Assembly (NCBI GenBank): GCA_910584525.1
Contig: CAJUAT010000007.1
Location: forward strand, 1 to 26,368
Direction of reading: 5' to 3'
Length of the DNA: 26,368 nt
Source: an uncultured Muribaculaceae bacterium
GTDB lineage: Bacteria > Bacteroidota > Bacteroidia > Bacteroidales > Muribaculaceae
Shown: in pieces, positions 7,690 through 15,449 of the stretch
Layout: each line of letters begins with the position of its first letter
Numbering within the stretch: the stretch's first letter is position 1
Translations under genes and position numbers: made by a program
The notes under the pieces: model-generated
Told to the model about the DNA's origin: nothing
Database searches by the model: none
Seen by the model: only the letters and a program-made list of their open reading frames with translations

Positions 7690-8415
7690 CTACTTGTGGA
7701 GCTGCACTCCATGGAGAAGGTGTGCCAATGGATTCTCCCCATGCACGGCTTCATAATCTTTTATATACGTAGGCACTCCGTATGCCACATCAAGGAAATC
7801 ATCCTCTCTGAAAGCCTTTTCAGCGAGAGCAGGCATGTCGGTGGCCAAGGGCAACACTCCATCCATCCATTCGGCATTAGGCAGCTTTAGAACCTCCTTT
7901 GTCTTCATTGCGCCGTCGCCGAGGATCACTATCTTTCGGTCGGATGGCAGTGTATCGAAAGAGTCGGGTCTGACTATTAGAGCCTGAGGAGGCATCAGCG
8001 CGTTCAAAGCCGAGTCATATGCAGCAGTGTAGACTTCCATTCTACGGGCATCCACCATGGGCACTATGATCTCGTCGCCGGTAAAGTCCATCCTGCGGAA
8101 CATCGCCTTGACGGCAAGCAGTTTAAGTGTCTCCACGCCTATTAGCGGCACATCAAGGCTGAAGGCCAGGCCCTTTGCCAGCGACATGCCTATACGCAAC
8201 CCCGTGTATGAGCCGGGACCTGTGCTTACTGCCACGGCGTCAGCTTTCCATTCATGTCGCGCAAGCTCTTCCATGGCTCCCGCCGCAAACGGCGCCAAAT
8301 CTGTGCTCTGTCGCATCGGTGTGCGTTCTATCTTGCTGTATTCAACATTTCCGTCGACGCTTAATGCCACGCTGCATCCGCTTCCCGACGATTCTATGTT
8401 TATTATTACTGACAT
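7690..8415 (-). CDS. tsaB: tRNA threonylcarbamoyladenosine biosynthesis protein TsaB
   Basis: TsaB is the non-catalytic ASKHA-fold partner of TsaD and TsaE in the synthesis of N6-threonylcarbamoyladenosine at position 37 of ANN-decoding tRNAs. The 241-residue protein starts with IINIESSGSGCSVAL. It carries the family hallmark GPGSYTGLRIGMSLAKGLAFSL at about residues 66-87. The C-terminal half includes DARRMEVYTAAYD, also typical of the family. It lacks the metal-binding histidines of TsaD, which separates it from that paralogue. Its start overlaps the end of the upstream dehydrogenase gene by 10 nt, and it is the last gene before a terminator. Confidence 0.93.
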   Translation of the reverse strand: MSVIINIESSGSGCSVALSVDGNVEYSKIERTPMRQSTDLAPFAAGAMEELARHEWKADAVAVSTGPGSYTGLRIGMSLAKGLAFSLDVPLIGVETLKLLAVKAMFRRMDFTGDEIIVPMVDARRMEVYTAAYDSALNALMPPQALIVRPDSFDTLPSDRKIVILGDGAMKTKEVLKLPNAEWMDGVLPLATDMPALAEKAFREDDFLDVAYGVPTYIKDYEAVHGENPLAHLLHGVQLHK

Positions 8416-9974
8416 TTCTCTTCGTTGTTATGAAAAGCTCTCGCGGCATTGATTCCATCGAGAGCCGCCGATACTATTCCTCCCGCATATCCGGCACCCT
8501 CACCCACTGGATATACGTTATTAAAGCCAATGCTATGTTTTGTGTCGTTGTCGCGAACAATGCGCACCGGCGACGATGTTCTTGATTCCAGACCTATCAT
8601 CACGCCTTCGGGCGACAGGAAGCCGGGGGCCTTTCGTCCGAAAGCCCTAAAGCCCTTGGCAAGTCTGTCGGCTATAAACGGAGGGAGCAACTCATTGAAG
8701 TCCATGCTCTGTACTCCCGGCGCATATGTGGTGGAGGGCAAGGTCGCCGACACGCCGCCACTGATGAAATCGGTCATTCTTTGCGCCGGCGCTATAATAC
8801 TGTTGCCGGCCTTACGGTAGATTGATTGCTCGAGGTCTTCCTGCAAGGCAAGTATTTCCAGCGGACCATGGGCCGCATATTCGGGAAAATCGCCGGGATG
8901 AATCTCCACCACCATTCCTGAATTGGCCTTTTCGCCGGCTCGTGCCGATGCCGACATGCCGTTGACCACCAGCTCACCCTCCGAGCTCCCTGCCGGTACT
9001 ATTACACCGCCGGGACACATGCAGAACGAGTAGACGCCACGGCCGTCGACCTGCGTCACAAAACTGTACTCGGCAGCCGGCAACCATCTGCCACGCCCTT
9101 CTTTACTATGATATTGTATCCGGTCGATAAGCTGTTGAGGATGCTCGAGTCTTACCCCTATCGCTATCCCCTTGGCTTCCATGGGTACTCCCTGGCTGTG
9201 GAGATTGCGGAAAGTGTCATGCGCCGAATGTCCTGTGGCTATCATCACAGCGTCACCCTCCACATCGCCTTTGTCGGTAACTACTCCGCACACCTCTGTA
9301 TCCTTTATAAGCAGTCGCTCGGCCACGGTGCCGAAATGCACTTCTCCGCCGTTGGCGATAATCGTGGAGCGAATGTTTTTGATTACATGCGGGAGTCTGT
9401 CGCTGCCTATATGTGGATGAGCGTCTACAAGAATCTCTTCTGATGCGCCATGCTGCACCAGAAGTTCGAGTACCTCCGTCACGTTGCCGCGCTTTTTGCT
9501 GCGTGTGTAGAGTTTGCCGTCGCTGAAAGCGCCGGCGCCCCCCTCGCCGAAACAATAGTTGGAACGTGGATTGATGCGCTTCTCCCTGCACATGTGCGCT
9601 ATATTGAGGCGACGAGTGTCAACATCCTCTCCCCTTTCTATGATTATCGGTTTAATTCCGTGACGTAACGCTTCAAGGGCACCAAAAAGACCAGCCGGAC
9701 CTGCTCCGATGATTATCAGTCTCGGTGCATTTTCCGGCACTTTGACGAATTTGACAGACTTCCATAGCAATGGTACATTTCTGTCGTCGCCAACAGCCAC
9801 CCTTACCGTCAGGTTGAGCATTACACGTCGCTGTCTGGCATCGACTGAACGCTTCAATACCCTGTAGTCATGTATTACTGTCCCCGGAAGAAGCTTCTTC
9901 TGCAGCTCCTTCCTCAACTTCTGCGGCGAGGCCGCCACCTCCGGACTGGTCCTTATCTGTATATCCTCTATCAT
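8406..9974 (-). CDS. FAD-dependent dehydrogenase (uncharacterised COG2509-type)
   Basis: A 522-residue flavoprotein. A short N-terminal region (residues 1-85) resembles the small domain found in this family. A Rossmann dinucleotide-binding motif follows: IIGAGPAGLFGALEAL, then a beta strand ending in the acidic ERG at about 118-120. Downstream are MIATGHSAHD, typical of the second FAD-contact segment, and a C-terminal GVMIGLESRTSSPVRIVRD with GEGAGYAGGIVSAALDGI, which closes over the flavin. The substrate is unknown. Family members are annotated as NAD(P)/FAD-dependent oxidoreductases. The gene lies 16 nt after nrdG and overlaps tsaB by 10 nt, so it is probably part of the nrdDG transcript. 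Confidence 0.88.
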   Translation of the reverse strand: MIEDIQIRTSPEVAASPQKLRKELQKKLLPGTVIHDYRVLKRSVDARQRRVMLNLTVRVAVGDDRNVPLLWKSVKFVKVPENAPRLIIIGAGPAGLFGALEALRHGIKPIIIERGEDVDTRRLNIAHMCREKRINPRSNYCFGEGGAGAFSDGKLYTRSKKRGNVTEVLELLVQHGASEEILVDAHPHIGSDRLPHVIKNIRSTIIANGGEVHFGTVAERLLIKDTEVCGVVTDKGDVEGDAVMIATGHSAHDTFRNLHSQGVPMEAKGIAIGVRLEHPQQLIDRIQYHSKEGRGRWLPAAEYSFVTQVDGRGVYSFCMCPGGVIVPAGSSEGELVVNGMSASARAGEKANSGMVVEIHPGDFPEYAAHGPLEILALQEDLEQSIYRKAGNSIIAPAQRMTDFISGGVSATLPSTTYAPGVQSMDFNELLPPFIADRLAKGFRAFGRKAPGFLSPEGVMIGLESRTSSPVRIVRDNDTKHSIGFNNVYPVGEGAGYAGGIVSAALDGINAARAFHNNEEKCQ

Positions 9975-9990
9975 TGTCTAATAGCGCGTA

Positions 9991-10476
9991 CTAACGCTGC
10001 CATTCCATGACCATTCCGGATTCAAGACTCGATGCGACATCTATTATCCTTTGGTTGCGCGACCCCCTGAAAAGCAGGTCAGTGTCTCGTTCGGCGGCAT
10101 GATATGGTCCATCAACTATAACGTCGATTAATCTCAAAACATTGGAAAGCTCCTCTTTTTTTATGAGATCTTCCCATGTAAAGCCGGTATATACCCAAAT
10201 GTCATGGCCGAGTTCATGTACTCTGCGGGCTATTTCCATCACAGCACCCGGGTGATACATGGGGTCGCCTCCCGTGAGCGTCACATCCCAGTCTTCCTCC
10301 TCGACCACTGCCATGAGTTCTTCAATATCCATAAGGGTGCCGCCATTGAAATCCCATGACTGCGGATTGTGACATCCGGGACAGGCATGACGGCACCCCG
10401 CCATGTAGACAGATGTGCGGAAGCCGGGACCGTCAACTGTTGTGCCACGGACTATATCCAGTACGTTGACTTTCAT
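9991..10476 (-). CDS. nrdG: Anaerobic ribonucleotide reductase activating protein
   Basis: NrdG is the radical SAM enzyme that uses a [4Fe-4S] cluster and S-adenosylmethionine to install the glycyl radical in NrdD. The 161-residue length is normal. The cluster motif CX3CX2C is visible as Cys28, Cys32 and Cys35 in AGCRHACPGCHNPQSW. The conserved DVTLTGGDPMYHP segment (about 80-92) corresponds to the SAM-binding GGEP-type motif. The start codon overlaps the nrdD stop by 4 nt (ATGA), so activator and reductase are translationally coupled. Confidence 0.95.
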   Translation of the reverse strand: MKVNVLDIVRGTTVDGPGFRTSVYMAGCRHACPGCHNPQSWDFNGGTLMDIEELMAVVEEEDWDVTLTGGDPMYHPGAVMEIARRVHELGHDIWVYTGFTWEDLIKKEELSNVLRLIDVIVDGPYHAAERDTDLLFRGSRNQRIIDVASSLESGMVMEWQR

Positions 10477-12677
10477 TTATGAACCACACGGTCTTTCAGT
10501 TCGGCGAGCTTACCGGAGTTCCACCTTTCGGTGGTGCCCACAAGATAGCCGGTGATGCGTTGGATTGTCTCGAACTTCGTGCCGCATCGAGGACATGCCG
10601 TCTGCTCCTTGTCGGCATTCTCATAGCCGCAGTGCGGACAGTGGTTGCGGTTATGGTTTACCGACCCGTAACCTATATCATTCTGGTCCATGAGATCCAC
10701 TATCTGCATTATCGACTCCTCATTGTGCGTGGCGTCGCCGTCAATCTCTACATAGAAGATATGTCCGCCACGTGTCTTTTCATGGTAAGGGCCTTCTATA
10801 CGGGCCTTGTGCCTCGGCGAACATCTGTATCCCACGGGGATGTGATTGGAATTAGTATAATAATCCTTGTCGGTGATACCTTCGATTACGCCGAAAGTCT
10901 TGCGGTCGCGTTTCGTGAATCGTCCGGAAAGGCCTTCCGCAGGAGTGGCCAGCACGGAATAGTTATGGCCATAGCTCTCGGAATACTCATTGGCCTTCCT
11001 TCGCATATGCTCCACAATATCGAGACCGAGGCGTTGCGACTCCTCGCTCTCTCCGTGATGCTTTCCGGTAAGCGCTATCAGACATTCTGCCAGTCCTATG
11101 AAGCCGATGCCGAGGGTGCCCTGGTTGATTACGCTTTCTATCGAGTCGTTGCCGTGCAGCCGGTCGCTGCCGTTCCAGAGCACGTTCATCACCAGCGGAA
11201 ACTGCTTGGCATAGGCCGTTTTCTGGAACTGGTATCTTTCGTCGAGCTGCCGGGCAGCCAGGTCGAGTACCTCGTCGAATCGCTTGAAAAAAGCCTCAAA
11301 CCGTTGCTCTCTGTTCTCAATGCCTCTTTGCTCCAGAGCTATCCTGACGATGTTGACGGTGGTGAATGACAGATTACCTCTCCCTATCGACGTCTTGGGG
11401 CCGAACCGGTTTTCATATACCCTTGTGCGACATCCCATGGTGGCCACCTCATGCTCGAAGCGCCGCGGATCTTCCGCGTCCCAGGCTTCATCCCTGTTGA
11501 ACGATGCGTCAAGGTTCAGAAAGTTGGGGAAGAATCTTCTGGCCGTCACCTTGCAGGCAAGCTTGTAAAGGTCATAGTTGGGGTCGTCAGGCAGATAGCT
11601 CACCCCTCTCTTTTTCTTCCATATCTGTATGGGGAAAATGGCTGTGGAGCCGTTGCCCACGCCTTCGTAGGTAGACTTTAGAATCTCCCTGATCACGCAT
11701 CGGCCCTCGGCTGATGTGTCTGTGCCATAATTTATGGAGCTGAACACTACCTGATTGCCGCCACGCGAATGGATGGTGTTCATGTTGTGAATGAATGCCT
11801 CCATAGCCTGATGCACCCTTTCCACTGTTTTGTTGACGGCATGCTGGAGCATACGTTGCGTTCCTTCGAGGCCGTCGAGATCTTTCGTCAGATAATCGTC
11901 TATGTGCGCGTCATACATTTCGCTGAGGTCGCGGCCGGTAAACCGCTCCAGATTCTTTACCTCCTCTATAAATGAATTGCGCACGAATGGAGCGAGATAG
12001 AAGTCGAAAGCGGGTATGGCCTGACCGCCGTGCATCTCGTTCTGTGCAGTCTCCAGGGATATACATGCCATCACGCTTGCAGTCTCTATCCTTTTGGCAG
12101 GGCGCGACTCTCCATGTCCCACCACAAAGCCGCGTTGCAATATCCTGTCGAGGGGATGCTGTACGCATGTCAGCGATTTTGTGGGATAATAGTCTTTGTC
12201 ATGTATATGGATAAGGTTTTCATTCACGGCAGCCCTTACATCTGGCGACAGCAGATAGTCGTCGACGAATGGCTTGGTGCTCTCCGAGGCAAACTTCATC
12301 ATCATGCCGGCAGGAGAATCGGTGTTCATGTTGGCGTTCTCACGGGTAATGTCGTTGTTCTTGGCCTCTATGATTTCGAGAAACATGTCGCGGGTACGGG
12401 CCTTGCGTGCTATACTGCGCTGGTCGCGGTACGCTATGTATTTTCTTGCCACATCCTTGCGCTTCGACTTCATAAGCTCCATCTCAACGCGGTCCTGTAT
12501 CTCCTCCACTGTCATGCGCTCCTTGCCGGTCATGCCTATCCGGTCCGCAATCTTTTGAATCAATGATTCATCCTCGCACCCGTCTGTGGCTATCATGGCC
12601 TTGCGTATCGCTGCCTTGATCTTCTCCTCGTTATAGCCTACTATGCGGCCATCCCGTTTCTCTATGGTATGTATCAT
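10473..12677 (-). CDS. nrdD: Anaerobic ribonucleoside-triphosphate reductase
   Basis: The class III reductase makes dNTPs without oxygen. The protein is 734 residues from the ATG at 12677. An N-terminal ATP-cone (about residues 1-95, with KRDGRIVGYNEEKI) provides allosteric control. The glycyl-radical barrel follows. The C-terminus has the four-Cys zinc site CPHCGYENADKEQTACPRCG and the radical site RITGYL with Gly710, then the usual NSGKLAELKDRV ending. The reading frame extends upstream to 12737, but that extension runs through the predicted -7 box, and MIHTIEKRDG is the natural family start. The gene heads an operon with nrdG, the FAD dehydrogenase and tsaB. Confidence 0.95.
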   Translation of the reverse strand: MIHTIEKRDGRIVGYNEEKIKAAIRKAMIATDGCEDESLIQKIADRIGMTGKERMTVEEIQDRVEMELMKSKRKDVARKYIAYRDQRSIARKARTRDMFLEIIEAKNNDITRENANMNTDSPAGMMMKFASESTKPFVDDYLLSPDVRAAVNENLIHIHDKDYYPTKSLTCVQHPLDRILQRGFVVGHGESRPAKRIETASVMACISLETAQNEMHGGQAIPAFDFYLAPFVRNSFIEEVKNLERFTGRDLSEMYDAHIDDYLTKDLDGLEGTQRMLQHAVNKTVERVHQAMEAFIHNMNTIHSRGGNQVVFSSINYGTDTSAEGRCVIREILKSTYEGVGNGSTAIFPIQIWKKKRGVSYLPDDPNYDLYKLACKVTARRFFPNFLNLDASFNRDEAWDAEDPRRFEHEVATMGCRTRVYENRFGPKTSIGRGNLSFTTVNIVRIALEQRGIENREQRFEAFFKRFDEVLDLAARQLDERYQFQKTAYAKQFPLVMNVLWNGSDRLHGNDSIESVINQGTLGIGFIGLAECLIALTGKHHGESEESQRLGLDIVEHMRRKANEYSESYGHNYSVLATPAEGLSGRFTKRDRKTFGVIEGITDKDYYTNSNHIPVGYRCSPRHKARIEGPYHEKTRGGHIFYVEIDGDATHNEESIMQIVDLMDQNDIGYGSVNHNRNHCPHCGYENADKEQTACPRCGTKFETIQRITGYLVGTTERWNSGKLAELKDRVVHK

Positions 12678-12734
12678 TATCCCGTGTATTCGTTGATTTT
12701 TGTGAGTCCGGTTATAGGTGCCGGATTGCTTCCA

Positions 12735-12765
12735 CAAAATTACTAATTATTCCATTGCTCGCAAA
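12735..12765 (-). promoter_or_regulatory. Predicted nrdD operon promoter
   Basis: On the minus strand TTTG (12765-12762), a 19-base spacer and TAATTTTG (12742-12735) match the Bacteroidetes promoter consensus. Transcription would begin near 12728, giving a leader of about 50 nt. I see no recognisable NrdR box or cobalamin riboswitch in the leader. Confidence 0.7.
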
Positions 12766-12948
12766 TTATTTCAACCATAATTTTAGGTTGGAAATTTATT
12801 TTGGAAAACTTTTTCATGAATACCAATTCTTATATCCTTGATAATCAACGCTTTGAAAATAATTTCTGAAAACATCCCGAAAATTAAGTATGCCGTTCGT
12901 GGTTAATATCCGCCAAGTTTAATGAATTAGCATGATTGTAAATTCAAA
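12766..12948. other. AT-rich divergent intergenic region
   Basis: This stretch separates the divergent promoters of nrdD and the glycosyltransferase gene. It is rich in A and T runs, which may serve as UP-type elements, and it contains stop codons in all frames at short intervals. I find no RNA gene, repeat or clear operator in it. Confidence 0.5.
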
Positions 12949-12980
12949 TTTGCTTATTATTCGGATTTATTGTAACTTTG
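12949..12980 (+). promoter_or_regulatory. Predicted promoter of the WecG/TagA-like gene
   Basis: TTTG (12949-12952) is followed after 20 bases by TAACTTTG (12973-12980), a full match to the Bacteroidetes -33/-7 consensus. The expected transcript start near 12987 gives a leader of about 55 nt before ATG 13042. Confidence 0.72.
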
Positions 12981-13041
12981 CAATCTATCGCAGAAAAGGG
13001 ATTCGGAACTATACCCCCTAATAGCGAGTACCCGCCTCATC

Positions 13042-13773
13042 ATGGAGGAGAAATATTTCAACATAAGATATGAATTTGACCATGCGACGGTCCACGACAG
13101 GATTTCGCAGCAGATAGACTGCCGCGAACCAAGCTACATATGCGTGGCCGACGGCGTGATTCTCAATGAGGCTAACAGAAATCCTTGGTATCTCGACGTG
13201 ATAAATAGCGGGATGTTCTGCATCTGCGACAGCTCTTACGTCCCCCTCTATATCCGATGGATTCATAAAAAGAACCGTGGGCAGTACGCCGGTTATGATA
13301 TTTTCCGCGACATCGCTCTTTCATGCAAATGGCGCATGGCGTTTATCGGAGCTTCCAGTGAAGTGCTTGACGCTTTGAAGAAGAAACTTTGCCAGACGAA
13401 TCCTGAAGTAGAAGGAATGCTGTTCATGGAACTTCCTTTTATGGATGTGGCCGATTTCGATTACAAGGCCATTGCCGATGCTATCAACGAAGATGGAGCA
13501 GATATAATATGGGTGGCGCTCGGAGCTCCGAAGCAGGAGATTTTCATGCATTATCTCCGGCCGCATATCAGCAAGGGAGTGATGATAGCGGTAGGTGCGG
13601 TTTTCAAGTTCTATAGCGGTCTGGAGGTGAAACGTGCTCCCCGCTGGATGGTGCATCACCATCTTGAGTTCCTCCACCGTATTTATAAAGAACCCAACAA
13701 ACAGCTTAGGCGTTGTTCCGACATAGTATATCACCTTCCCCGACTGCTGTGGCGCGAATGGCGTGCCAAATGA
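13042..13773 (+). CDS. WecG/TagA/CpsF family glycosyltransferase
   Basis: A 243-residue protein of glycosyltransferase family 26. These enzymes add N-acetylmannosaminuronic acid or related sugars to lipid-linked intermediates in polysaccharide or teichoic-acid-like polymer synthesis at the cytoplasmic face of the membrane. The hallmark is the segment DIIWVALGAPKQEIFMH at about residues 154-170, followed by GVMIAVGAVFKFYSG and RAPRWMVHHHLEFLHRI, all typical of the family. The N-terminal half has VADGVILNEANRN and AGYDIF, which correspond to the acceptor and donor site region. The C-terminal tail is basic and amphipathic, which fits membrane attachment. The gene has its own promoter and no visible polysaccharide cluster around it, so the polymer it serves cannot be named. 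Confidence 0.88.
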   Translation: MEEKYFNIRYEFDHATVHDRISQQIDCREPSYICVADGVILNEANRNPWYLDVINSGMFCICDSSYVPLYIRWIHKKNRGQYAGYDIFRDIALSCKWRMAFIGASSEVLDALKKKLCQTNPEVEGMLFMELPFMDVADFDYKAIADAINEDGADIIWVALGAPKQEIFMHYLRPHISKGVMIAVGAVFKFYSGLEVKRAPRWMVHHHLEFLHRIYKEPNKQLRRCSDIVYHLPRLLWREWRAK

Positions 13774-13779
13774 ATGATA

Positions 13780-13814
13780 AGAGCGCGTTCCTTAAAATTT
13801 CGAGGCCGTAGGGG
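13780..13814 (+). repeat. Left terminal inverted repeat
   Basis: Begins AGAGCGCGTTCCTTAAAATT and ends CCGTAGGGG. It is the reverse complement of 14121-14155 except for two transition-type differences. It starts 7 nt after the glycosyltransferase stop codon. Confidence 0.85.
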
Positions 13815-14029
13815 CGGAGGTAATTTTAATGTCGTCGGAGTTATTCCTATGATTGAAAAATACCTCTTTCAATACCATCCTGGTCTCAGCATTAGAGAAT
13901 AAGGATTTATTATTATTCGTTAATATAAGGATACGCGATTTGTAAAAATATTATTATTAACAAAAATGTTATACAAGCGCATTTTAACAATCTCGGAGGC
14001 CTTGACGCGGAGGAAGTTACCTTCGCCCT

Positions 14030-14119
14030 CGCAGACTTGGCCGCTTTCAGCCGCTTGCTGTCAGTCACATACCTCGGTATGCTCCTTCAGCAACCGACTA
14101 AAATCGACTCAAGTCTGCG
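14030..14119. other. Long imperfect hairpin inside the inverted-repeat element
   Basis: CGCAGACTTG (14030-14039) pairs with CAAGTCTGCG (14110-14119), TTGCTG (14055-14060) with CAGCAA (14088-14093), and CATACC (14068-14073) with GGTATG (14076-14081) around a 2-nt tip. The arms between these blocks also correspond (CCGCTTTCAGCCG against the complement of CGACTAAAATCGACT), mostly through G-U-compatible changes. As RNA this could fold into one extended stem of about 90 nt. It could also be a recombination substrate. Folding energy was not calculated. Confidence 0.6.
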
Positions 14120-14120
14120 A

Positions 14121-14155
14121 CCCCTACGACCCCGAAATTTTAAGGAACGCGCTCT
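14121..14155 (-). repeat. Right terminal inverted repeat
   Basis: Reverse complement begins AGAGCGCGTTCCTTAAAATT and matches the left repeat at 33 of 35 positions. It ends 6 nt before the nuclease start codon, so the element supplies most of that gene's upstream sequence. Confidence 0.85.
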
Positions 14156-14161
14156 AAGTAT

Positions 14162-14974
14162 ATGAACAGACTTTTTACATTTGCCGGAGGGCTGCTGCTT
14201 ACAGTAGCACCCTGTCTGGGCTGGGGACAGAAAGGACACGACACCGTGGCCTTTATCGCCGAGAACCATCTTACCGCCTCTGCTAAGGCGGCTGTCGACT
14301 CTCTGCTTCAGGGAAAGTCGATAGTATATTATTCCAATTGGCTCGACAATGCGAGCCATACCCCGGAATACGCATATACCAAGACATGGCATTATAAGAA
14401 TATAGATGCTGACCAGACCTACCGCAGCGCTCCTCTTCTGGAGAGCGGCGACATCGTCAGGGCCATCAACGAGCAGGCCGCCATCCTTGCCGACACCAAC
14501 ATGGTGGACGGCCAGAGAGCTTTGGCGCTCAAGATTCTCGTGCACCTTCTCGGCGACATACACCAGCCTATGCATCTGGGTCATGCTTCCGACCTCGGCG
14601 GAAACCGCTGGGATGTGAAATATTTCCGCTCGCCCGCCAATCTTCACGGCGTCTGGGACTCACGGCTTCCAGAATCGGCTCACAAATGGAGCTATACGGA
14701 ATGGCAACAGCAGATTGACCGCGCAACTCCTGAGGAATGCCGGGAAATCCTTGCCGATGCTTATCCAGAGCACTGGGGCGAGGAAACCTACGGCATATGC
14801 AAGGCTGTATATGAGGCCACGCCCGTCAATACAAATATATCCTACGACTATATAGCCGAATGGACGCCTGTCATAGAGAAGCAGTTTCTTAGAGGAGGCC
14901 TGAGGCTGGCTGACATGCTCAACACCATTCTTGACCCGGCTTACGAGGGTGCGTTCAAACCCTTGAAGTATTAA
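14162..14974 (+). CDS. Secreted S1/P1-type zinc nuclease
   Basis: A 270-residue nuclease of the S1/P1 family, which cleaves single-stranded nucleic acids with three zinc ions outside the cytoplasm. Residues 1-20 are a signal peptide. Cleavage just before Trp21 would expose WGQKGH, as the family needs because the N-terminal amine of this Trp binds zinc. All nine expected ligands can be placed: Trp21, His26, Asp62, His77, His128, Asp132, His138, His162 and Asp166, with HLLGDIHQPMHLG as the clearest block. It is the first gene of a tight operon (next gene 3 nt downstream). No TAnnTTTG promoter is visible directly upstream, where the inverted-repeat element lies. Confidence 0.93.
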   Translation: MNRLFTFAGGLLLTVAPCLGWGQKGHDTVAFIAENHLTASAKAAVDSLLQGKSIVYYSNWLDNASHTPEYAYTKTWHYKNIDADQTYRSAPLLESGDIVRAINEQAAILADTNMVDGQRALALKILVHLLGDIHQPMHLGHASDLGGNRWDVKYFRSPANLHGVWDSRLPESAHKWSYTEWQQQIDRATPEECREILADAYPEHWGEETYGICKAVYEATPVNTNISYDYIAEWTPVIEKQFLRGGLRLADMLNTILDPAYEGAFKPLKY

Positions 14975-14977
14975 TTA

Positions 14978-15448
14978 ATGGAATCAGACTATCCGGAATT
15001 GAATCTTCCTGCCGCCGATCTGCGTATATCCGACGGGAAGGTATGGGACCGTCTGCGGGGCAAATGGGTGCGGCTAACGCCCGAGGAATGGGTGCGCCAG
15101 AACTTCACGGCCTGGCTCATAGACTGTCGGCATTACCCTGCCGCTCTCACTGCCAACGAGACCGGCATACGCGTCAACGATACCCTCAAGCGATGCGACA
15201 CAGTGGTGTTCGGCCGTGACAGAAAACCTCTGATAATCGTGGAGTACAAGGCTCCCGACGTCAAAATCACTCAGGATGTGTTCGACCAGATTGTAAGATA
15301 CAATATGGCGCTCAAGGCCCGTTACCTCATAGTCAGCAATGGCCTGCAGCATTATTGCTGCAGGATAGATTATACCGCAGGCTCCTATCACTTCATACCG
15401 ATGATTCCCATGTATGAGGAAATAGCAACTCCTTTCTCCGAATCGTAA
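14978..15448 (+). CDS. HsdR N-terminal-like PD-(D/E)XK domain protein
   Basis: A stand-alone 156-residue protein resembling the N-terminal nuclease domain of type I restriction R subunits. The PD-(D/E)XK core is visible: Asp74 in KRCDTVVFGRDRKPLIIVEYKAP, then Glu89 and Lys91 in VEYK. The VRQNFTAWLI segment near the N-terminus and RYLIVSNGLQHYCCRID later fit the same fold. There is no helicase domain, methylase or specificity subunit nearby, so this is not a restriction system on this evidence. It is one nucleotide from the pcrA start codon and 3 nt from the nuclease gene, which suggests a role in DNA processing or repair; the substrate is unknown. Confidence 0.82.
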   Translation: MESDYPELNLPAADLRISDGKVWDRLRGKWVRLTPEEWVRQNFTAWLIDCRHYPAALTANETGIRVNDTLKRCDTVVFGRDRKPLIIVEYKAPDVKITQDVFDQIVRYNMALKARYLIVSNGLQHYCCRIDYTAGSYHFIPMIPMYEEIATPFSES

Positions 15449-15449
15449 A

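Larger units (their letters stand above)
13780..14155. mobile_element. MITE-like element with 35-bp terminal inverted repeats
   Basis: A stretch of 376 bp fills the gap between the glycosyltransferase and nuclease genes. Its ends are inverted repeats of 35 bp (13780-13814 and 14121-14155) that differ at only two positions. Inside lie an AT-rich left half (to about 13980) and a GC-richer right half with a long imperfect hairpin (14030-14119). No transposase is encoded, and no certain target-site duplication is seen at the edges. The right half has a stop-free frame from 13929 to 14162 without a clear start codon. Partial copies of the terminus occur near 1-50 and 4086-4107. A non-autonomous transposable element or a dispersed intergenic repeat is the most likely reading. 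Confidence 0.6.

Noticed and set aside
12678..12734. Riboswitch or NrdR box in the nrdD leader
   Set aside because: The leader is about 50 nt with only a weak CCGG-containing repeat, too short and unlike known cobalamin riboswitches. No convincing NrdR box pair is seen.
12678..12737. Upstream in-frame extension of nrdD
   Set aside because: It crosses the predicted -7 box (12735-12742), and its residues do not resemble the NrdD N-terminus, which starts well at 12677.
13966..14157. 63-codon plus-strand ORF inside the inverted-repeat element
   Set aside because: It has an ATG, but its product is a compositionally odd frame of the repeat. The protein-like reading is in a different frame without a start codon, so neither is called as a CDS.
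14978..15448. Type I restriction-modification locus
   Set aside because: Only an HsdR N-terminal-like domain is present. No HsdM, HsdS or R-subunit motor domain is encoded nearby.
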